The notes under the pieces are model-generated. The model saw only the letters and a list, made by a program, of their open reading frames with translations, searched no databases and was not told where the DNA came from. Positions 1 through 10,260 of a stretch of DNA of 64,000 nt are shown here, one piece after another. The first letter of the stretch is position 1; each line of letters opens with the position of its first letter. Origin of the DNA: Drosophila persimilis (Eukaryota > Arthropoda > Insecta > Diptera > Drosophilidae); assembly GCF_003286085.1 (NCBI RefSeq), contig NW_020825482.1, forward strand, positions 39,015 through 103,014. Direction: 5' to 3'. Both the position numbers and the translations under genes were made by a program.

Positions 1-1
1 C

Positions 2-364
2 CAATCGACGGTTGCCCTCAGTTCCACGGAGGCAGAGTACATAGCCTTATCATCTGTAGCAAAAGAGGCGATATACTTTCGCAGCCTACTGATTGACTTG
101 AAGATGATGTCCAAAGAGTCAGCTATTCAGATGTACGGCGACAACATTGGAGCACAGCAGCTTGCTAGAAACCCCATGTTTCATGCACGTACAAAGCACA
201 TCGACGTCAAGATACATCATATTCGAGAGGTTCTCAAGAGAGGTGAAGTCGACATTGCGTATCTGCCACCCGATGAGATGATAGCAGATGTCCTCACTAA
301 GAACTTAGCCAAAGTTAAGCACCATAAATTTGTATTCGCATTTGGTTTAAAAGATAGTTTATAA
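2..364 (+). CDS. copia-type pol, C-terminal RNase H (partial)
   Basis: This open frame runs from base 2 to a TAA at 362-364, about 120 residues, and its start is outside the window. It holds the Ty1/copia RNase H C-terminus: the STEAEYIAL box at the start, YGDN followed by RTKHIDVKIHHIRE, and the conserved closing motif DVLTKNL. In the family this domain degrades the RNA strand of the RNA/DNA hybrid during reverse transcription in the virus-like particle. No stop or frameshift is visible in the part present. In this type of element pol is the C-terminal end of a single gag-pol polyprotein, so no separate start is expected. Confidence 0.88.
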   Translation, partial: QSTVALSSTEAEYIALSSVAKEAIYFRSLLIDLKMMSKESAIQMYGDNIGAQQLARNPMFHARTKHIDVKIHHIREVLKRGEVDIAYLPPDEMIADVLTKNLAKVKHHKFVFAFGLKDSL

Positions 365-436
365 GTGCTTGACATGTTATCGAATATTAGTTAAGTATAT
401 TTAAAGTTTGTAAACATGCGTTGTGTTGAAGAGGAG

Positions 437-622
437 TGTTAAAAGTGACCGCCTCGATAATTAGATATTGATCTCTAACAACACTGCGCATGTGCCCTGC
501 TGCATATCGATGTTTTCATATCGATGTTCCTTCGGCGTCAGTCTCTTGCGTATGTTACTCGGAAGCACATATAATTCTGTATACTGATCTTCTGCTGTCT
601 TACAAATAAAATAACTTTAACA
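437..622 (+). repeat. copia-like 3' LTR
   Basis: The repeat starts TGTTAAAAG after the purine-rich stretch GAAGAGGAG (429-436), a plausible polypurine tract, and ends CTTTAACA. Its length is about 186 bp, short as in copia-type elements. An AATAAAA motif near 605-611 could serve polyadenylation. No second copy exists in the window for comparison. Confidence 0.75.
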
Positions 623-1721
623 AAATAATAAACTTTTCATGACTCAGGGGAATAAAAGAAAGAAGCGAGCACCATTTGAGTTTATGGGCTCACTTTATCA
701 TATATTGTTTGGGATAATGGACGCCGAAGATAGGGAAACGTTTGAAGGACATATGAAAAATGTATTAGAAAAATAAAACACAACCTAGATGATTTAATTA
801 AGAAATAAACATCATTAGTAGAGTCAACGGTAAATATCCTCAAAAGAACTACCGAGGAAATAAATTTGAACTTTACAAGTATGAGCGCTAGAGTAGAAAA
901 CATAACGGGAGCATTAAGGGAAAGTTTTTATGTGTACAAAGAATCTATAAATTTCTTTATGGTAACAAATCAACTAAGCTCCTTGATTGAAGAGTGCGAC
1001 AAAATTGAATCAGCAGTTATCAGCAGTATCTACTGATAGATATCCCAGATAGATATAGATCCAAATATTTTAAAACCTATACAGCTAAAGGGAGAAATAG
1101 CAACTTGTTATAAACATTGTTGCTTTGAGGAAAAAGAACAGGAACAGACTTAAAGGAAATTTACAGCCCATTAACAGCGGAAGGGATTTTTTTTTTGATA
1201 ACAAATTAATTCTGAACGTGAAGATTCCCCTGTTTGGTAGGCATGCATCCCATTTATTTAGGATAATTCCTATGCCGGATGAGCATGAACAAGAATTGGT
1301 CAAGGTAGATTTGAGCTCCAGGTATTTAGTATATAACTTCGGAATTGATACCTATCATTCGATGACTGAAGGTACTTTGAACAAATGCCAAAAATGGCAA
1401 ACAAATACAGGAGTATGCGAAGGTAATTGGCCTTGGAGCAATGCCAATGATAGTGCTTGTGAGATAGCTCCTTTCAAACCAAAAGGTAATTCAAATTGCA
1501 TGTATAGGAAGATAGCAGAGACAAGATCATTTTGGGTCGAATTAGAAAGGCAGGGTAGTTGGCTCTTCAAAGTTCCAGTAAACACTAATGCTAGAATTCA
1601 ATGTAGTAACTCAAATCAAGAACTAATTGATCTTCCACAAGAAGGAATTTTAACAATAATAAAAGGTTGTACTGTGCGAACCGATGACAAAATACTAGTA
1701 GATCATAATAGTATTCTGTAG
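623..1721 (+). pseudogene. Errantivirus env (fusion-type envelope) remnant
   Basis: The region encodes part of an insect errantivirus envelope related to baculovirus F proteins. A basic furin-type cleavage site (RKKR, 657-668) is followed by a hydrophobic fusion-peptide-like stretch. A helical region of about 100 residues follows, then an uninterrupted frame (1125-1721) with a Cys-containing ectodomain. It is broken: an in-frame TAA occurs near 774, more stops and frame changes lie up to about 1040, and the frame ends at 1721 before any transmembrane anchor. The surface subunit upstream is absent, cut by the copia-like insertion. It cannot make a functional envelope. The errantivirus that owned it is unresolved. 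Confidence 0.75.
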
Positions 1722-2464
1722 TATGCTGTATGCCAAATAAGCATATGCCCAAAGCATTTTAGTGTATACAATATGTCAAGTGTCACGCTCATAAACATAA
1801 AGACACTTTGTCAGTCCCTTGTATGTGGACTGGCCTGCTGCGTGAGAACTGCAGTGTCAGCAATATATTCCAAGTGGCCAAATGAGCATTCCAATGTTCA
1901 TATATGCCTTCTGCATATACATTCTTACTAACATAAATATACACATACATATGGCATGCTACATGATCCCGTTCTGCCGCTGCTCTTAGCGACAGAACTC
2001 AACCAAGAATATTATGTACTTTTAGGCTAAAGAAGTTTATGAAGAATATATATCAGAAGTAGGAAAGATGTTGGACCACGAGTCTAAAGTTGCGGACTCA
2101 ACCGCAACTCTCTTTGTATATTTGGCCGCCGAGAAGGCCACCAAGAGCAAGATGTAGCTGGTTTGCTGCCACTCAACAACACTAGCAGCAGCAGCAGTAA
2201 CATGCGGAAGCGCAAGCAGAAGCAGCAAGCATATAATCAACAACCTCATGCAGACACAACCACTCCAACTTCAACCATCCTTCCTCCATCGATCTTTAGT
2301 TTGCCATCATATCTATTAATATTATATCGATTATATATTTATATCGATTAAATTAACCTTTGTTCTTTGATTTGTATCATTTATCTTACCCTCCCTTTGC
2401 ACACACACACAACTACTTTGTATACATGAAAAAAAAGAACCAAAGGCAACCAAGAAGATATATC
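1722..2464. other. Unassigned repetitive DNA between env remnant and F gag
   Basis: No coding region is supported here. The stretch is AT-rich with short runs such as a GCAGCAGCAGCAG tract (near 2185), ACACACACAC (2400-2412) and a TATCGAT-rich patch (2320-2350). The sequence from about 1761 (AGTGTATACAATATG) has the AGT start typical of errantivirus LTRs and could be the LTR of the env-bearing element, but no matching copy exists in the window. Short open frames here look like chance. Confidence 0.4.
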
Positions 2465-2695
2465 AGTTGAGGTTATTAAATCAAAAATAATCGGCACAAT
2501 TTTGTACAAAGTACAAGACGAAACTACTATATCCGGAATCATTACCAAGCTGAAAAGTAACGTAAAAGGAGAATATTCTGACGTACTCAAAGCTAAATTG
2601 GCAAATACTAAACAAAAGGGCAAAACAGCATCACAATATACAACAGAAATCAACAATTTGCGAAAGCAATTGGAAGCATCATATATTAATGATGG
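2465..2695 (+). pseudogene. F gag, N-terminal fragment
   Basis: This frame encodes about 75 residues of a retrotransposon capsid-like protein (a helical stretch containing NVKGEYSDVLKAKL and TASQYTTEINNLRKQLE). It breaks off at the GATGG target duplication (2691-2695) where element A inserted. The next part of the same protein resumes at 8585 beyond A, with a Lys/Glu-rich helix containing EKLKMILEAGNF. The true start codon is not recognisable. ATG codons lie upstream, but the sequence before about 2465 does not look like gag. Confidence 0.65.
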
Positions 2696-3060
2696 TGTTA
2701 AGCTATTAAGCGTTTTTAATAACAATTTGTTGCAATTTGAAGTTAATGAAAGTCGAGAGGTTGTTTATAATTCACAATTTATTTGCATATGTAAACCAAC
2801 TTATCGCGTATGTACATATGGGAATGATTGGGCGAACGATTGATGCGAGGACGATAATCTAATAGCTGCGACGATTAGCTCAAGACTGCCCATGCAAGGG
2901 CTGACGGGCCAATCTGCCGGGCCCTATGCAGCAAGCTTAGACGCGAGCGAGAACGTATGATAGCCCGAGAGCGTTAGAGCTGCTCGGGGATGCTGTTAAG
3001 CCGAGTCCGAGAGATTGCGACATAAGGAGACAAAAGAATTCCGCTGCATGCGCATATGCG
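2696..3060 (-). repeat. Element A left LTR, truncated
   Basis: This matches the right LTR (8112-8472) from TGTTAAGC to GCATATGCG, then jumps directly into the pol C-terminal region. The missing part equals 8473-8584 of the complete copy, plus the polypurine tract and the end of pol. The left copy also carries an extra AACAATT near 2715 compared with the three complete copies. Confidence 0.82.
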
Positions 3061-5592
3061 CTAAACTAGGCTTCGCAGTGCGCCACTTTGAGCGCTGCTG
3101 CAGTGACGTTATGTACTCCTCCTTCCACCGGGACCAAAAGAGCTGCTGCAGGTACGAAACGCGCTGCCAGCCGTCCAGACGATCGAAGTTTAGCTGCGTG
3201 ACGTCAGGCTCAGCGAACGAAGCAGGAGGGCCACCATTCAAGAAATGCGCTGGAGTTAGAACATCTAGATCGGCAGGGCTCTCTGAAATTGAAACTAAAG
3301 GTCTTGAATTAATCACTGCCGTGATGTGGCACAACAGCGTCCGCAGCTCGTCAAATCCAAGAACCGACTTGCCTATAGCACGGTAGAAGTGGTACTTGGC
3401 CGTCTTCAGTGCAGCCTCCCATAGACCACCAAAATGAGGGGAGCGCCGAGGAATGAAATGCCAGTCTATAGCCTCGACCAAGCAAAAATCCAGCATCGCC
3501 TTCTGATGGTCATCGCTGAGGCATGAGAACCATCGAGCCGCTCCTTTGGAAGATCCGCCATAATATGCTCCAATACCCTGGGCTTCAGTCGAAAGCATCT
3601 TACGCACTTGTTTACTGCCTTGTTTACCGTCTTCCTCCCCCCAATAGGCCAATATTGGGATCGAATTAGTCCAAGCAAAGCTCGAGGACCAGCGTGCAGA
3701 TTCCGCTCATGAAAATGGGAGATTATTGCAAGAGTCAGTGGATGGCTGCTGGGCAAGATGATTGGATGACGGCCATGAAAATCCAACGAAGAGTTTTTCA
3801 GTCGACCATCTACCCTGAGAAGTCCCAACTGATCCATGAATGGCGATAACGATGCGGTTGAGCTCGATGAGGAGACTGCTCCCCTTGCCCGCAGTGACTT
3901 CATGTCCTCCCATAGCTGAGTACGCTGGACTAGTCGTAGCAATACCTGGGTTCCATGTTCAATGTCTGAGACCGTGAGTCCGGGGCGCCGAATTCGGTTG
4001 CAAAACTTGTGAATGTATCCGAAAACGCGTTGCAAAGAAGCAAATGAATTCGCATACTTGGAATCAGCAATAATGTCCATGTCCATGTAGGGCGATTTGA
4101 CCAGAAGAGCCTTCCGACGAAGTTCAAGGGCTGGCTTATCAGGTAGCACAGTGGGTGGCCAGTCATCTGAGGAGCCGCAAAGAAATGAAGGACCATGAGC
4201 CCAAAGAGGTGACTCATTCAGATCAGTCGGATGAGCCCCTCGAGACAGAATGTCGGCTGGGTTTAAAGCTGTGGGAACATAGCGCCATTCCATTTTTTCG
4301 GTCATTTCCTGAATCGTTGACACTCTATTTGCAACAAAAATATTAAATCTTGACGGCTCGTCCCGAATCCAAGAGAGCGCAACGGCAGAATCACACCAAC
4401 AGTAACACCTTCCCTTGAATACATTCATTCCAGCTATCTCAGATATGAGCCTAGCCAGCAACTCCGCTCCACAAAGCTCCAACTTTGGTACTGTAAGTGT
4501 CTTCAAAGGAGCCACACGAGATTTGGCACAAAGTAAGTGACTGCTGGAATGCTGACCCTTGGACACGACATAAATGCATGCACCATAAGCCTCGATGCTG
4601 GCATCGCAAAATCTGTGAATTTCCAGCGTAGAGTCTGGAAGGAGTACAAGCCGAGGAAATTCAAGTCGACGAATCTGACCAAACCTGGTGCATATTTCCT
4701 GCCACTCGGTGTTTAGTGCGACTGGAAGGCTTTCATCCCAGGACAACTTCTCTTGGCACAAACGCTGGAGAAAGATTTTGAATTTAGTAATTACGGGACC
4801 AGCTAGTCCGAGAGGATCGTAGAATCGCGCTATGGATGACAAAACAGAGCGCCTGCAGGAATTCAAAGACGATTGAAGGGCCGAGAACGAAAATAATAGT
4901 AGATCAGAAACCGGATCCCACGCAACTCCTAAAGTTTTAGTCACATGGCTGCCATCGTCGAACTTCAAAAATGTTTCCTTGTCCTCTTCCGGAACTCCAT
5001 CCAGCACAGCAGGGACGTTCGAACACCATTTCCTCAATCTGAACTGACCTCTAGACAAAATTCCAGTAGCTTGCTCCCGAATTCGGATAGCCTCCTCTTG
5101 CGAGCTGGCTCCAGATATCAAGTCATCCACGTAGAAATCACGGCGAAGGATTTCAGCTCCAACTGGAAACGCCATCTGCTCGTCCATTGCCAACTTATGC
5201 ATCGCTCGCACAGATAGATAGGAGGCAGGCTACGTCCCATAAGTAACGGTGTCCAATTGAAACACACGCAAGTCTTCTTCCCTGGAGTTTCTCCACAGAA
5301 TACACTGCAAGTTGCTATCCTCGGTCGAGACTTTTACACAACGATACATCTTACAGATATCTCCCGTTATCGCAACGGCGTATGACCGAAATCGAGCAAG
5401 AATATGAAACAGTTTGGGTTGGATTACGGGACCAGCCATTAAAACGTGGTTCAGGGAATATCCAGATAAGGTTGAAGCGGATCCATCAAAAACGACCCGA
5501 AGCTTGGTCGTAGAACTATCTTCCTTCATGACGCAATGGTGAGGCAAAAAATATCGGCAGTTGCTGATTGACTGGGTAGGAACCTGAGACAT
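3061..5592 (-). pseudogene. Element A pol: reverse transcriptase, RNase H, integrase (broken)
   Basis: Read right to left, RT starts near 5545 (LRVVFDGS box, then GDICKMYRCV). A single nonsense TAG at 5230-5232 follows TVTYGT, where element B has KPAAF. The frame then continues 5211-3466 with the FYVDDL catalytic box, an RNase H with FCDAS and WCDSAVAL, and the integrase HHCC region (HFHERNLHAGP ... CVRCFR). Around 3525-3600 the frame shifts, and about 90 residues present in B are missing, including the first two catalytic Asp of integrase. It resumes with PHFGGLWEAALK in the 2996-3652 frame. The enzyme is dead. Confidence 0.88.
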
Positions 5593-5671
5593 ATGGCCTA
5601 AACCAAGGTACTCCTTTATAAATGCTGCATACTGAGATTTAACGAGCGACGATCTAACTTTCTCTCAAGGG

Positions 5672-6889
5672 TCAGGAATCTTCTCCAAGGAGATCCAAAT
5701 TATATTTTGCTGGCAGCCGAACACAATAATCGCCTTTATGTAGTCGACGGAAATTCTGCACAAAGTGTGCTTCACAATCTAGCTCTTCTTTGGTAGACTT
5801 TATTATTGGTTCGATGCAATTTTCCACCTCCCAAAACCTCCGAAGAAGCACCTCAAGCCAATCCTCTGGACTATTATCCTCAGCAGCTACGGCCCGAGCG
5901 CGAGAGACCATCAACGAAGAACCTTTTAAACGCGAACAACTTCCAGACACGACCCATCCCAAGCGCGTTTTCTGAATTGAAGGCAATCCTGGCAGTAGCT
6001 TGACCTGACCAACACACAGGAGCTCGAAAAACAGACTTGCGCCAATTAGCAGATCGATGCGCTGCGGCTTATAAAACTCCGGATCAGCTAGTGGTATGTT
6101 AGATGGAATGTTTCTCTTTTAAGTGTCAATTCCAAAGCTTAGCTGTCGATCGGTTATGCTAGAGGCTACAATGGCAGTGATGAGAGTTGAGTAATCCGAT
6201 GAGCGAGAGTGCAGGCTAACGTTGACCGAAAATCCATCCGTGACGAAGCTAGAGTCGCCTATTCCCGAGACTGCAGTCGATGATTTCATTTTTCGAAGTT
6301 GAAGCTGATTCGCGAAACGAGAAGTTATTAGATGCAACTGGGAGCCGGAATCCAGCAACGCTCGGCAGGGATCTAAAACTCCGGAACGATTTTTGACTAA
6401 GGCCGTGGCCGTGGCAAGTAGAACAACACCATTACTGAGATCTTGGGCAATAAGGGCAGACGAGGTAGCCGCTGAAGTAGAGGGCTCAGTGGCATGCTCA
6501 GACGGCCCAGACTCAGACAGCGCAGACTGAGATGGAGTATTCGGCGCTGATTTCCCTTGGACTGCGGTATCTTCAGGGCTACCAAAATGAAGGAGGGTAT
6601 GGTGTCTACTCCCGCAGGTACGACAGTTGCTCGAGGTACACTGAAGTAATCGATGCCCTGTTCTGAGACAATTTATACATAACGAAAGCCGCTTGGCTTC
6701 TTTATGGCGATTTGTGGGGGACAGCGCTTTAAACTTCTGACAGTATTGGACCTCGTGAGCACCATCGTTGCACGGCGCGCAGCGTGCTACGGTTTGGTTC
6801 GTTGTAACCAATGTGGACCTAGAATTATTATGCTTTCTACTTCTGCCCACCTGATTGCTCAACGCATAGCTTGCCATAGAAAAGTCCAT
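5672..6889 (-). pseudogene. Element A zinc knuckles and aspartic protease region (broken)
   Basis: The frame 6889-6119 carries BEL-type zinc knuckles (CAPCNDGAHEVQYC; CINCLRTGHRLLQC; CRTCGSRHHTLLH). After a Ser/Pro-rich linker comes the protease active site CRALLDSGSQLHLI. A stop at 6119 interrupts it where B continues. The 5986-5672 frame resumes with PSIQKTRLGWVVSG and the protease-RT linker. The order and spacing match element B, so the lesions are specific to A. Confidence 0.85.
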
Positions 6890-7748
6890 CGTCTCCCATG
6901 ATCTGCATCGCTACTCCAAGAACGAGGCCATAGATTCTCACGACGGAATTAAGTTGGCGAATGCGGGGGTCGTTGAATCGTTCCTCCCACTTCTCTTGGC
7001 TCGCTGGATCCAGTTTTCGGAGAAGCTCCTGCACGATGATGCATCCTGCGATCTGCTCAGTGGTGCTCAAACCCTGTAGCGCGCGCATATGTGAATTGAA
7101 TTTGTCTGAAAGCTCCCGAAGCATGACCACTGACCCAGGTTCCACAGCCTGAAGCGCCAAGATCTCAATGCCACAGCATAATTGCCATCTGAGATTTCCA
7201 GCGACCGAACAGTCTCCAATGGCCGCAGACAGGAACGCAAATGCTGGAGCTTTTCTATGTTTGTTAAGTCCGGATGGCTGTCGATGATGGTGGCAAACAT
7301 TGAATAAAAGTCCGTCCAGTTCGCATACCTGCCGCTAAACTTGTCTACGGTGAGGTAGAAATTGCGAGCCGGCAAAATCAACCTTAGTGTTTCCTCCAGC
7401 CAAGGTAGAATGAAACGGCATGCGGCCGCTACTCTTAGCCTTTTCCCTCATAATCGCCGCCTTCAGCGAGCTTGCAAGTGACTCAAAAATGTCACACAAA
7501 CCACTGTTAATTTCGCTTCGATCCAATTCCTCAAGCTCGCCGTGAAACACCTCAAATTGGCCGATCAACTTCTCGACTTGCTCTTGCTTTACCACGAGCA
7601 TGTAGTGGTCACAGTCCAACGACTCATTCTGCCAATCGGTAGCTAACCTTTTCATTTTCTCGCATAATTCCGTTGACTTAAGCTTCAAAAAAGACACCCT
7701 GTTTTGCTCACTGGTCATTGGAATTTCGTTTGCAGCATTAATTTCCAT
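6837..7748 (-). pseudogene. Element A gag N-terminal region (broken)
   Basis: The likely start is the ATG at 7748 (MEINAANEIPMTSEQNRVSF), aligned to the B start at 36210. The protein has the BEL gag layout: a helical N-terminus, then ARNFYLTVDKFSGRYANWTDFYSMF (DUF1759-like) and SLRPLETVRSLEI. In this copy about 70 bp are missing around 7165. The copy at 15351-16440 keeps that stretch but has lost 9 bp (around 15783) that this copy keeps, so the two have decayed independently since duplication. Confidence 0.85.
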
Positions 7749-8111
7749 GGTAGCGGCAGCGTTAGCCGAAAGACCAACGTCTCTAGCGGGAAGATGATCG
7801 CTAAGAGTAACACGAGCAATAGACGACGAGAACCGAGCCCAGCAAGCGAACAGCTATGTACGAACTGTATATACAAAGGCGACCGGTGTAAGAAACGTTT
7901 CTTGCGGGAAGATGACCGAAAAGAGAAGCGCAAGCCAATAGCTACGTGCACTACCGAATATGCAGGGGAGGCCGGTGTATATATGTATGGATAACTTATG
8001 TGGTCGATGACACTGGTTGAGATGGCAATTAGTTTAGATCTTTGAATGCTATATTTGTTTGTGATTGCACTGATAGATTATTTATTGCACAAACACGTCG
8101 GGGTCACCAAA
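7749..8111 (-). other. Element A leader and tRNA-Trp primer-binding site
   Basis: This is the untranslated leader between gag and the 5' LTR. At 8094-8109 the plus strand reads CACGTCGGGGTCACCA, and its complement starts TGGTGACCCCGACGTG. That fits the 3' end of Drosophila tRNA-Trp including CCA, as I recall that sequence. The copy at 16783-16801 extends the match by two bases (ATCACG). Two bases separate the site from the LTR, the same distance as in element B. Confidence 0.75.
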
Positions 8112-8584
8112 TGTTAAGCTATTAAGCGTTTTTAATAACTGTTGCAATTTTAAGTTAATGAAAGTCGAGAAGCTGTTTATAATTCACAATTTATTTGCAT
8201 ATGTAAACCAACTTATCGCGTATGTACATATGGGAATGATTGGGCGAACGATTGATGCGAGGATGTTAATCTAATAGCTGCGACGATTAGCTCAAGACTG
8301 CCCATGCAAGGGCTGACGGGCCAATCTGCCGGGCCCTATGCAGCAAGCTTAGACGCGAGCGAGAGCGTATGATAGCCCGAGAGCGTTAGAGCTGCTCGGG
8401 GATGCTGTTAAGCCGAGTCCGAGAGATTGCGACATAAGGAGACGAAAGAATTCCGCTGCATGCGCATATGCGGTAGCAAATGATCTTTGTAGTGGGGGCA
8501 TTGGAAACGACAACACCAAAATGCATTTCCTTTGGGCCGCACCACTGGCAATAATTTAAAATATTTAAGCTGCTTGACCCGACA
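8112..8584 (-). repeat. Element A complete LTR (5' LTR)
   Basis: The repeat is 473 bp from TGTTAAGC to CCCGACA (plus-strand reading). The right boundary is fixed by the GATGG duplication at 8585-8589. Duplicated copies of the same length lie at 10754-11226 and 16804-17276, each also followed by GATGG and F gag. These are not independent insertions but copies made by tandem duplication. Confidence 0.88.
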
Positions 8585-8897
8585 GATGGCTTAGACCCAT
8601 CAAATGCAGAAAAATTCTCCACAAAGGAATCAATAACTGCAATGCCACGAAATTGTGAGCATGAAAAGTTGAAAATGATATTGGAAGCAGGTAACTTCGT
8701 TACTTTCAATGATGTAATGGGTAAATTCTAGTGCAATATTATTTCAACGAGGCCGTAACAATAGAGGAGGTAGTTATCCACCGCAAAGAGGTAGAGGCAA
8801 TGGCCGCGGTAACTACAATTCCTATAACAATAGCAATAGTTACAACAATAAGAGAAACAACTATAGAGGTGGACGAAGTTATAACAGAGGTAAATAA
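8585..8897 (+). pseudogene. F gag, C-terminal part
   Basis: F gag resumes after element A. A capsid-like helix (STKESITA ... EKLKMILEAGNFVTFNDV) is followed by a frame change near 8730. Then comes a Gly/Arg/Asn-rich tail (repeated RGR, NNRGG, YNS and NYRGG units) ending at TAA 8895-8897. Such tails occur in gag of retrotransposons lacking CCHC zinc knuckles and probably bind RNA. No CCHC box is seen. Confidence 0.7.
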
Positions 8898-8954
8898 AAA
8901 AATAAACAGAGGTAAACTCAAGAGTAAATAATAAAATATATACAGTTAACTTAA

Positions 8955-9571
8955 GTCTCAATAATTTCATATCATTCAAAAATGTAGCAAATAAAAAAAT
9001 AACATTTTTGTTCGATACAGGTGCAGATATCTCAATTATAAAAGAAAATTCTGATGTCTTTCACGACATCCAAATCAATACAATTATATACATTCGAGGC
9101 ATAGGTGAAGAAGTAATAAACTCCAAAGGACTAGCCTCAATTGAACTCCAAACAGACAAATACATTATTCCATAAAAATTTCATCTACTTAATCCAGACT
9201 AGTAGTTCTCGTACTAATTCAGCACTTCTACCAGCAAGATCCCAAGTGATACGCAAAATCACAGAAGAAAACATTTTAATTCCCAATGAGGAAATTAAAT
9301 TAAATTATGTTGCAAACACGATTGCAACAGCCCAGAATGCCTTCGTCCGATTCTTAAATGCAACAGATACATGCCAAATAGTAAGCATTAATAATTGAAA
9401 ATTTGAATCACTTTCGAACTACGAGGTGGTTCAAAATCTCAAAGACAATAGAAAAGAGTCTGGAATTAATAAATTAATGAAACATTTTCCAACTTTGTTT
9501 AAGAAGAAATATGCACCCAGTATAGCGATGTGTTCGGGCTTGAAAGCGAACCAATCACAACGAACAATTTC
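8955..9571 (+). pseudogene. F protease and N-terminal pol
   Basis: A retroviral-type aspartic protease with the active site LFDTGADISI (around 9008-9034) is followed by the family pattern of linker motifs (LLPARSQVIRKI, IPNEEI, NYVANTIATAQNAFVRFLNAT). A stop interrupts the frame near 9174 and another near 9397; the third copy lacks the second one. The sequence ends at the ATTTC target duplication (9567-9571), where element E inserted. RT coding resumes at 46222. Confidence 0.75.
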
Positions 9572-9785
9572 TGTTGAGGAACGTTTAACAAGTCCATCGC
9601 TAAGCGAAGAACCATCGCCAGAAGAAAAGAAGAAGAGAATGGATGAGACGAAAATTTGTATACACACATATTCTTACAGCCGCTGCGACGGCATTTTTCA
9701 GTACCAAAAAGACATCGAACTGGACAAGAACAAAATAAATACAGTCCACTAGAATCAAATCCGTCGAGCATATTATTCACGAACA
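9572..9785 (+). repeat. Element E 5' LTR, first copy
   Basis: The LTR is 214 bp, TGTTGAGGAACG to TTCACGAACA. The left boundary is set by ATTTC (9567-9571), which is repeated after the 3' LTR at 46217-46221. By eye it differs from the 3' LTR (46006-46216) at about a dozen positions, roughly 6%, so E is much older than D, C or B. It contains AATAAA at 9734. Confidence 0.85.
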
Positions 9786-9790
9786 TTCTT

Positions 9791-9808
9791 TGGTCCTTCG
9801 AGCCGGAT
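9791..9808 (+). other. Element E primer-binding site (tRNA-Tyr type)
   Basis: TGGTCCTTCGAGCCGGAT begins five bases after the LTR. Its complement fits the 3' end of Drosophila tRNA-Tyr plus CCA as I recall it. The same site occurs at 11407-11424 and 18483-18500 in the duplicated copies. It differs from the tRNA-Trp site of A and B, which supports E being a separate BEL/Pao lineage. Confidence 0.7.
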
Positions 9809-9855
9809 TCTTGAACAGTTTTGTGTGCATTGGTGTTCATTGAAAATTGTTTACA

Positions 9856-10260
9856 ATGGAACAATTAAAGTCATTGGTAAAAGCCCGTGGCAGACTCAAG
9901 GCCATTATCACACGCGCATTGGCTTGGGCTGAACGGGATTAACCAACTACAACGGTGCAGGTCACCTCACGGATGGAACTGCTCCAATCGGCTTGGAAAG
10001 AGTTCTCACAAACTTGGAGATTCCATAGCCCTTCTCGAACACGTGGATGGGTATGGGGATCCAGAGGAAGACAATGCACTTTACGAGGAAAAGTATCTAT
10101 TGACACATGCAATGATTTTGGAGAAAAAGGGGTTAGTACAACCAACTACAACTGCAACGATCAATGGGGATGGCAGCAGAGATCTTCATCTAAACAACGA
10201 CGCAGTACTCTGCCTGCTACAACAGCAACAACAGCTATTTGAACAGTTAGCTGCAAACCA
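9856..10260 (+). pseudogene. Element E gag, first copy, truncated
   Basis: The likely start is the ATG at 9856 (MEQLKSLVKARGRLKAIITR). A TAA ends this frame after 28 codons and the homologous frame shifts, continuing as HKLGDSIALLEHVDGYGDPEEDNALYEE and a Gln-rich run. The copy is cut at 10260 by the first duplication junction. The same stop is present in all three copies, so it predates the duplication. Confidence 0.8.

Larger units (their letters stand above)
1..622 (+). mobile_element. copia-like (Ty1/copia) retrotransposon, 3' end
   Basis: The window opens inside the last part of a Ty1/copia-type polyprotein (RNase H) and continues through a short 3' untranslated stretch into a 3' LTR. 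The LTR has TG...CA ends with a perfect 7-bp terminal inverted repeat (TGTTAAA / TTTAACA). The 5' part lies outside the window. The flank after 622 reads into an errantivirus env remnant, so this element probably inserted into that env. The target duplication cannot be checked because the left flank is missing. Confidence 0.85.
2696..8584 (-). mobile_element. Element A: degenerate BEL/Pao retrotransposon
   Basis: On the minus strand the order is 5' LTR (8112-8584), tRNA-Trp primer site (8094-8109), gag, zinc knuckles, protease, reverse transcriptase, RNase H, integrase and 3' LTR (2696-3060). The insertion is flanked by the 5-bp duplication GATGG (2691-2695 and 8585-8589) within F gag. The inner end of the left LTR is lost: the right LTR continues 112 bp past the point where the left copy jumps into integrase sequence. 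The coding region carries stops, frameshifts and a deletion of the integrase core. Element B is a related, intact BEL/Pao family. Parts of A recur at 10261-11226 and 15351-17276 through tandem duplication. Confidence 0.88.

Noticed and set aside
623-1721. Env remnant considered as the env of element F
   Set aside because: F belongs to the 412/mdg1 group, which normally lacks env, and the remnant lies upstream of F gag, not after its integrase.
7704-7994. 96-codon plus-strand frame found three times (also 10346 and 16396)
   Set aside because: It is antisense to the A gag start and leader, and its repetition follows the duplicated block.
8386-8709. 107-codon minus-strand frame repeated at 17078-17401
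   Set aside because: It spans an LTR end and the antisense of F gag. Repetition is due to the tandem duplication.
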